DNA of 64,000 nt, from positions 13,083,862 to 13,147,861 of the forward strand of contig NC_035168.2 in assembly GCF_001659605.2 (NCBI RefSeq). The letters run 5' to 3'. Below the pieces are notes generated by a model. It saw only the letters and a list, made by a program, of their open reading frames with translations. It made no database searches and was not told where the DNA came from. The stretch is from Manihot esculenta (taxonomy: Eukaryota > Streptophyta > Magnoliopsida > Malpighiales > Euphorbiaceae). The position numbers and the translations under genes were made by a program. The stretch's first letter is position 1, and every line of letters starts with the position of its first letter. Shown in pieces: positions 56,727 through 64,000 of the stretch.

Positions 56727-59023
56727 TGTAATACCCGGCTAGACTCCGGTACCGGAATTCCTACCGTCCGGTGGAATCTCGGATGTCGGAAGCCCCTAGT
56801 AGGGTAAAACCATGTTTTTATGAAAGGTTTTAATGTGTTTTATGTTTTAAGCCTGAAAGAAAATGAGTTTTTGCATGAAAATAGCATTTGAGGAAAACTC
56901 AGGTTCGGCCGCCGAACCTCAAGTTCGGCCGCCGAACCTCAAGTTCGGCCGCCGAACATGCATGCGTTGCGGGTGTGCTTTAGGCCCCCGAAAGCATAAG
57001 TGAGGGAAGTCCAGGTTCGGCCGCCGAACCTCAAGTTCGGCCGCCGAACATGGCATGCATGCGGAGGCACATTCGGCCCCCGAACGTGGTCTGGCCAGCC
57101 ACTATAAAAGGGTCCCTTAGCCGAAAACGGGCGAGCTTTTCCCCATTTTCGGCCAAGGTGAGCTCTCCGTCGTCCCTCACCCATTTTCGATGTTCTTCCA
57201 CTAAATCTTTCAAGATTTTCACTTGTTTTAACTTGGTTTTGAAGATTTAAGCTTTTGAGCAAAGTTTTGGAGCTTGGAGGTTCAAGAACCAAATCTCTCC
57301 CAACTCCGAGTTTTTGGTCGTCTCTCTCGATCTTCAAGAGGTAAGAGCCGATCTTAAGCTCGTTTTATGTTTTAAATAAGTTTTATGCAAGATCTATGGG
57401 TTAGAATGCATGTTTAGGTTATGGTTATGTTTATGGGTATAAATGTGTGTTCTTGAACAATGTGAGTTGCTTGATGTGTTGTAGATGGGGTTTATGATGG
57501 TTTGAGACCCCTAGGAACATGTATGCTTGTGTTTGTGTGTTGTGGAATAGGTTTGATGCATGTTTGATAAGTTTAGATGCGAAATGTGCATTGGGAGCCA
57601 AGTTTCTGCCCTTTGGCAGAAACCAGGTTCGGCAGCCGAAGGACTTTCGGCCGCCGAACATGGCTGGGAAGGCAGCCTTTCGGCTGCCGAAGCTTGCCCC
57701 CGAAAGGGAGACTTTCGTCTCTGTCGGGCAGTTTCGGCCGTCGAAAGTGCCGCCGAACATGCATGAGTTTCGTCTCTGTCTGGGAGTTTCGGCCGCCGAA
57801 GGTGCCGCCGAACCTGCCTGACTTTCGGCTCTGGAGGGACTTTCGGCCGCCGAACCTGCCGCCGAAAGTGCCCTGTTCAGCCATTTCTTGCATGTTTTTA
57901 TGTGATGTTTCCATGATGTTTTAGGGGGTTTTTGGGGAGTAGTTTAGAGTTATGTTCTAGCATGTTTGGTCCCTCATTTGAGTCCACCTGTGTAGGTTCG
58001 GACCGAGGAACCGAGGACCCCAGCAGTGAGTTCAGCTGCTTCGATGTTGTCAGAGTCCGCCAGAGGTGAGTGGAACTAAACTTAATCTTTTAAATTAAAT
58101 GTTTTATCATGTTTCATGCATCATGAATATGCAATAGGATGATTGCATTAGTATTCACGAATATGCCGCATTGCATTGATTGTTGTTGATGTGGGTGAAT
58201 GTTGGATGACCCAATTAGTCCATGACAGGAAGACCAGGACCCCATTCTACGGCCTGGCACGGAAATGAAAGACTAGGACCCCATTCTACGGCCTGGCACG
58301 AATGTGGGACTCGAAGACCAGGAGCCCAGAGGAGGCCCTGGGATAATGGTAAGTAATGTATGTATGACAGGAAGACCAGGACCCCATGCTACGGCCTGGC
58401 ACGATGTTAGCTTGGACTAATTGGTGACAAGTTCACCCAACCCTTATGTGAATTGTCTGTGTTATGATGCATTTCATACGAGCATGTTTGATAATATGTT
58501 TTATGGTTCTACTCACTGGGCTTTTAGCTCACCCCTCTCCCTTTACCCCCAGGCTTGCAGGTGCAGTATAGAGCAGGAGTCCGGTTAGAGTAAAGAAGTT
58601 CTGTTTATGTAATAGTTAACAATGGACATGATCAAATTGTAATGTAAAAGTACAGTATAGTTATGTAATGAGATTTATGGATGATTAGTGTGTGCTTGAC
58701 CATAGAGTGTTGTATCCCTTTTTATACATGATCTTGGTTATTTTATGTCATTTATGTAACCCATCTCAACATATGCTATGCCACCCCTATTGGGGGCACT
58801 GATGAGATCCCACAGAGGGATCAATGTTATGTTAAATGTTATACACAGGTTGAGTTTGGTTGATGAGTATGGAAAGAAAAGTTTTAATTTTTATGTATGT
58901 TGTTGATCATGTATGGGATTATACAGGTTTACAGGTTTTATGTCAGGCTTGCTACGGGTCCCGGCGGCCTTAAGCCGATCTGGATCCTAGCGCCGGTAGC
59001 GGTCCGATTTTCGGGTTGTTACA
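56727..59023 (+). repeat. 3' LTR of E
   Basis: The LTR is 2,297 bp, with TATA at 57103-57110. Block 1 has the full set of CCGAACCTCAAGTTCGG-spaced units that the 5' LTR lacks in part. It ends GGGTTGTTACA, one substitution from the family terminus. Confidence 0.95.
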
Positions 59024-60960
59024 GAGGTACTCGTTGATCTACAGGATTGATAGGAGTTTCTCTTGAGAGGAAAGGTACAGATACTTTCCCCTTGTTCTGC
59101 CAAGAGCGCAGTAGTGTAGCATCAGCAGAGAGGGGTCATCAAGGGACCCTAGGAGGTCTTTTGATGTCTAGAGGATGTCAACTGCTGTGAGAGTAGTAGA
59201 GTTAGATGTTCAGAGAAGAAAGTTAATAGATAGATGTTCAGAGAAGAGTTAGGAGCTAGAGGTTAGCGTGCCAGAGAAGAGCTTGAGAGAGTTGCTATGA
59301 GATGCTATGGCCTCGGGTTTTATAACCCCAGGTATAGTGAGAGTTGATCTCTCATCTCTGAGTGCAGCCCCCGCAAGTAGAGTAAGTGAGATAGAGCAGA
59401 GTAAGAAGAAGTAGAGTAAGTGAGCTAGAGTAGAGTAAGAGGTAGAGAAGAGTAAGAGTAAGTGTAAGTTCATGTAGAGGTTTCAGTTCGGTCTGGGATT
59501 AGGTGGTGTAGGTTCCCGAGGGAAGATCCGTTAGCTTCAGCCTGGATCTTCACTCTGACTCAGCAGGAGGCTATCATATCGAACACGATGACGTCAGGTA
59601 CGTTCACTTGTAGGTGTTCGGATGTGTGTGCTATTTTTGGACCCTAGTGTTTCTCTTTCCCTATTGCTTTGTGAGCCATAGAGGGAGGGTTTGATAGCTT
59701 CTAGGCTTAGAGTGTCCTCTTTGGGTGAGTAGACCCAAGTGTGATCCATCAGAGGCAGAGTTAGTCTGCCAGTATAGTTCAGAGCATGTTGAGAGTAGAT
59801 GCCTTCCAGCTGACCTTATGGTTCTAGATGTGACTGTTTGACGTCCTTCTAGTGGTGGATTGGCTAGCTGCTTGTGGTGCTACCGAGTCTGCAGAGACAA
59901 GGTAGTCATGTTCAGAGTTCAGGATGGATCAGAGGTAGTCCCTGGAAGGGACAGAGTAGTGCCTAGAGGTTTGATGTCAGCCCTACAGGCTCCTAGTTTG
60001 CTCAGGAAAGGTTGTTAGAGGGTTTCTAGCTCTTGTTGGAGAGTTCTGCAGTCAGGTCAGGGAATCAGCCTCAGTGGCTAGAGAGTTCTTAGATGTTACC
60101 CAGACGAGCTGTCAGGTTTACCATCTAGCAGGGAGATAGAGTTTGGAGTAGGAGTGGTGTCTGGATCCAGAGCCATCTCTTTCCTTCCCTACAGGATGGC
60201 ACCTGCAGAGTAGAGAGAGGTAGTCGTCAGAGTAGCAGAGAGGCTTGGTAGATAAGGGTTTTATATGACCTAGAACCTCACCCTGGAGTGTTCCAGTGTG
60301 GTTGTGGGAAACGAATGATGGATCCTTGAGACTTTGTAGCGACTGTAAGCAGTTGGACAAGGTCACTACCAAGGACAGGTATTCCCATGCAGGATTGATG
60401 ATCTATTGGAACAACTTGTAGGCACGGTTTATGTTCCTAGATAGATCGGAGATTCGGGTACTACCTGTTGAGAGTTAGAGAAGAAGTCATTTTAGATAGT
60501 TGAAGAGAGAAGGGCAAGAGTCAGAGTGCGCAGCGGAAGCTATTGCAGTTCGGGAGACGTTGAGGTATTGCTGGAGGTGTCTCCTAGTAAGGGTGATTCG
60601 TTTTGAGAAAGCGATGTAAGCTAGCTCGAAGATACATCGGACCCTTTGAAATCCTGCAAAGGATTGGGGATGTATCCTACCAGTTAGGTTTACCTGCTTC
60701 TTAGAGGAGATCTATTCGGTTTTCCTTGTTTCCTTGATTATGGAGTTGTGTCGGATCTGAGTGAGGTTCTTTTGACCCAGAGGTGGAGATCTCAGGGGAT
60801 CTCACCTATTTAGAGTAGTTTGATCGGATCATAGACACACAGGTCATAGTGTAAAGGAACAGGAATTTCTAATGGTATTAGCCCTTAGAATCACCTCAGT
60901 AGTGTTTAGTGTGCTTGGGAGACCGTGAGTTTTACTCTAGTAGTACCATGTCTCTTCTAT
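59024..60960 (+). pseudogene. F gag-pol remnant with large internal deletion
   Basis: After the GAGGT duplication the gag start continues (compare TCGTTGATCTACAGG with TCGTCGATCAGCAAG of E). Recognisable pieces follow in order: gag tail, protease leader (CGAGGGAAGATCCGTTAGC, GACTCAGCAGGAGGCTA), protease and spacer (about 59590-60050), and RT start (about 60110-60480). A jump then leads to the integrase C-terminus (from about 60560), GPF region (about 60640) and chromodomain (ending near 60960). Most of RT, RNase H and integrase is missing. Stops and frameshifts are everywhere, so no protein is expected. Confidence 0.82.
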
Positions 60961-61009
60961 GTGTTATGTGTTTATGTTATGGCTTTAGTATGCATGTGTT
61001 AGAGGAAGA

Positions 61010-61046
61010 ACATTCGGGGACAAATGTGTTTTTAAGGGGGGTAGAT
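61010..61046 (+). promoter_or_regulatory. Pre-LTR hairpin and polypurine tract of F
   Basis: ACATTCGGGGACAAATGT is one base off the perfect inverted repeat of E. TTTAAGGGGGGTAGAT follows, up to the LTR. The priming tract is intact despite the decayed coding region. Confidence 0.75.
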
Positions 61047-63523
61047 TGTAATACCCGGCTAGATTCAGGCATCGAAATTCCTACCGTCCGGTGGAATTCA
61101 AGGATGTCGGAGGTTTCTAGAAGGGTAAAGGAAAGGTTTTCTCAAATGTTTTTAAGTGTTTTATGGTTTTAAGTGGAAAGAAGTTGTGTTTTGAAGAGAA
61201 AAGACCAAGGAGGTTTTGGCCAGGTTCGGCCGCCGAAAGTGATGTTCGGCCGCCGAAAGTGCCTTAAGTTTTGCCCCCGAAACTCCAAGTTCGGCCGCCG
61301 AACGTTGCATGGTTTTGCATGCAGCTTAGGCCGCCGAAGGAGAGGCGGTTGGCCACCTATAAAAGGCCCCTTATCCGGATTTGAGGTGAGTTTTCTCTCT
61401 CTTTTCGGGTATAGGTGAGTTCTTGATCTCCTTGGGTTGATTTGTTGTTGTTTCTTCAAATCTTTCAAAGGTAAGCAAGTTTTAAGTAGGTTTTATGTGG
61501 TTCTGATGAGTTTTGGAGCTTAGAGACTTTTGGAGCTGGATTCTCTATATCTTCAAGTTTGGATTGCCAATCCTCTCGTTCTTCAAGAGGTAAGTGTAGA
61601 TCCTTAGCTTTTACAGTGTTTTAAGTGAGTTTTATGAAGGGAAAGGGTTAGTATGCATGAGTTTTGCATGGTTGTGCATGTGAGGGTTTATGGACCCTTT
61701 ATGCCTTTGTATGCTATATGAGTTGTTTTTGGAGTTTTGAGCTTGTTCTAAGCCCCTATGTGCAAGAAGAAGTGTTTATACATGTTTTTAAGAGGTTGGA
61801 TGCATGTTTTGGGTGTTTGGACTGTTTGGGAGGCTTGGTTGCGCATGAGGCTGAGTTCTGGATGAACTCAGGTTCGGCCCCTGAAAGTAGTTTCGGCTGC
61901 CGAACCCTTGTGGAGGTGGTTTTGGCCGCCTAAACTTGCCCCCGAATGTTTGGACTTTCGGCTCTGGAAAGGACTTTCGGCAGCCGAAGGTGCCGCCGAA
62001 AGTGCCTGGCTTTCGTCTCTGGAGGAGACTTTCGGCAGCCGAAGGTGCCGCCGAACATGCATGAGTTTCAGCTCTGGAGGGAACATTCGGCCGCCGAATG
62101 TGCCACCGAAGGTGCCCTGTCCAGCCTTTCTTTGCATGTTTTTCCATGCATGTTTGTGATGTTTTAGGGGAGGTTTGGGGAGATGTGTAGAGTTATGTTA
62201 GAATAGTTTGGTACCTCATTTGAGTCCACCTGTGTAGGTTTGGACCTGAGGAACCGAGGAGGCCCCAGAGTTAGAGTTGGGAGTTACCCGGCAGTGGCAG
62301 GTGAGTGGAACTAGACCCTATGTTTTCAAGTGAATGTTTTAGCATGTTCCATGCATCATAATATCATGTTATAGTAGGGTGTATTGCATTAGCAATCACG
62401 AAGATGATGCATTGCATATTATGTTTGGATGGACCAAGGCGACCCCAATAGCCCGACAGTGTATGTTTTAGAAGTCCTGAGGATCCCCCTGAGGGCCGGG
62501 CACAGTGCATGTGCATGTTATAGAAGTCCTGAGGAGTTCCTTTGAGGGCCGGGCACAGAGTAGAGGGAGTTTTGGTGGTCATGTCCATCCGAGATGTGAT
62601 TTATTGTGATGTGATGCATTCCATGATGGCATATGTTTTTAATGTTTTTATAGTTCTGCTCACTGGGCTTTATAGCTCACCCCATTCCTTAACCCCATGT
62701 TTTCAGGGCCTCAGAGAAAGATCAGAGTCAGCAAGAGTAAAGAGTAAAGTCAGGACTATGGCTAAGGTTATGTGTTTGTAATAGAAGTTTAGTGGACATG
62801 TATCTTAATGTATCTTGTTGTAAGTTAAGTTAAGTTAAGTTATGTATAGACATGTTTTAACATGTATTGTATTCAGAGTTATAGTTTGTGCTTGGCCCTA
62901 GAGTTTGGATAATCCCTTTGTACATGGACCCTGTTTTACGTTTCTTGATGAGAAATGTGTTGAACCAAGCCTGATGTATTATGCTGACCCATCTAGATGT
63001 GGTTCTATGTTTTGAGACATAGTGTATACAGGTCAAACTTGGTAAATGAAAGAAAAGTTTGAAGTAAAAGAGTTTTACAGTTTTCAGTTTTATGTTTAGA
63101 GCAGCTGTATGGTACCAGAGCCTAGGTCACAGTAGTATACTGTGCTACACAGTGGATGTGTTATGGGAAGAAAGGGTTTCAATCCCTTGACCCAAAGAGC
63201 TTCAGGATTCACTGGTGTAGGCCTAGAGGCTTTTTCAGTTTGGTATCACTCTCAGAGTGCATACAGAGCCTGCTCAAGTTAAGCCTATTTAAAGCAAAGT
63301 TTTAAAGCAGTTTCAGAGCAGAATTCCAATCTGTTACAGATTGGTATTTAAAGAAAAGTTTTAAAGTTTTAGCAGAAAATGTGGATCATGTATGAGATTA
63401 TTCCAGCAATGCAGAGAGTTTAGCGGCTTGCTACGGGTCCCGGCGGCCTTAAGCGGATCTGGATCTTAGTGACGGTGGCGGTTCGGACCGTTACAGAGGG
63501 GTACCGGTTTCCGGGTCGTTACA
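61047..63523 (+). repeat. 3' LTR of F
   Basis: The LTR is 2,477 bp, with TATA at 61358-61365. It has one extra palindrome segment near 61892-61925 compared with the 5' LTR and about eight bases fewer near 62422. Confidence 0.92.
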
Positions 63524-64000
63524 TAAATCATATAACAAAATAAACTAAAACAATTAATTTAAACAACTTAATCAAGTAAATATGTAATGTGTTCACAGTG
63601 TGATACCATAATTATTTTATACTTGTAAATAGATTTATTTTTCCTTAATACTCTTTTATTTTTAATTAAATTTTAATCCCTATAAATTTAATGGGATTGT
63701 TAATCAGATAAGAAAATTGTATTTATAGAACACAAAGTGCTAAAAATATGTAGGGTTCAAAAGCCAATTCCATAATTGTAATGGTAAAACCCAATAGCTA
63801 AACTTATGGGATACGTCATTGTAGCCCTGAAATAACATGTAATTATAGTGCAATACTGCTAAAATTGTGTATGATATGCCATACCCTTATTCTAATTTAC
63901 GATTCCCACCAAATTAATTAAGGTAAAAAATTAATCATCAATTTAATATTAAATATCATAATCAAAAGTCGGACATTCAAATTTAATCAATATCTTACAC
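63524..64000. other. AT-rich host DNA right of F
   Basis: After the TAAAT duplication the sequence is AT-rich with short homopolymer runs. I see no coding frame, RNA gene or repeat boundary. Confidence 0.6.

Larger units (their letters stand above)
49106..59023 (+). mobile_element. Element E: best-preserved chromovirus, nested in F, TSD GAGGT
   Basis: The element is 9,918 bp, with LTRs 49106-51363 and 56727-59023, PBS, gag-pol and PPT. GAGGT is duplicated at 49101-49105 and 59024-59028. Gag-pol has one stop in 1,665 codons. LTRs differ by 39 bp: two palindrome units (40 bp) absent from block 1 of the 5' LTR and one base missing in the 3' LTR near 58004. Confidence 0.96.
46155..63523 (+). mobile_element. 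Element F: decayed chromovirus subfamily copy with nested E, TSD TAAAT
   Basis: LTRs at 46155-48610 and 61047-63523 share perfect TAAAT flanks (46150-46154 and 63524-63528). Without E the element is about 7.45 kb. The LTRs are related to those of C1, D and E in layout but clearly diverged (start TGTAATACCCGGCTAGATTCAGG). They agree with each other well (about 94% in the first 200 bp by eye, higher later). The coding part is far more decayed than the LTR pair and has a large pol deletion. Confidence 0.9.

Noticed and set aside
59249..59473. Minus-strand 74-aa ORF with hydrophobic start (LLLLFSTSYSTLAHLLYFFLL)
   Set aside because: It is the complement of AGAGTAAG-type repeats in the decayed F gag; composition explains the hydrophobic run.

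Overview
The window is plant nuclear DNA made almost wholly of nested LTR retrotransposons. I see no host protein gene, tRNA, rRNA, CRISPR array or bacterial signal. The primer-binding sites (initiator Met-type TGGTATCAGAGC, Asp-type TGGCGCCGTTGCC), CHG-type nonsense decay and long Ty3/gypsy LTRs point to a eudicot. Euphorbiaceae (cassava-like) is only a weak guess from memory.

Two families dominate. Family 1 is a chromodomain-bearing Ty3/gypsy chromovirus, Tekay/Del-like. Its LTRs are 2.2-2.5 kb (TGTAATACCCGG...GGGTCGTTACA), it has a Met-type PBS, and it carries one fused gag-pol frame of about 1,660 codons: capsid, two zinc knuckles, PR, RT, RNase H, IN, chromodomain. Copies are H1 (left end outside the window, right end 30136), C1 (9168-25861), D (36064-46028, minus strand), E (49106-59023) and a more diverged, decayed subfamily copy F (46155-63523). 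Family 2 is a non-autonomous Athila-like element with 2.1-2.25 kb LTRs (TGACAGAGC...GCTCTGTCA), an Asp-type PBS, one gag-like ORF and no pol. Copies are A (1-6791) and B (14786-21670, minus strand).

Layout. A sits in the gag of H1. H1 resumes at 6792 and is broken at 9168 by C1, which is itself broken at 14786 by B (TSD TGTAC). H1 resumes at 25862 and ends with its 3' LTR at 30136, inside a scrambled minus-strand LTR remnant (30137-31478). An AT-rich stretch follows, holding a dead Ty1/copia element (32471-35598). That element is interrupted by an odd composite (34010-34896, TSD GATTT) in which two LTR U5 ends face outward. D (TSD TACAA) and F (TSD TAAAT) were inserted 121 bp apart in AT-rich host DNA. 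E sits inside F, 9 bp into its gag frame (TSD GAGGT).

The most unusual feature is the chromovirus LTR itself. Downstream of a TATA box it carries conserved splice-like donor and acceptor pairs, and another acceptor lies 5-8 nt before the gag ATG. The first predicted intron holds an array of short odd palindromes (TTCGGCNGCCGAA) and the second holds a 2-3 copy stem cassette. LTR length differences within C1, D, E and F fall mainly or entirely in palindrome units. If splicing is real, the elements would make a spliced gag-pol mRNA lacking the PBS, separate from full-length genomic RNA.
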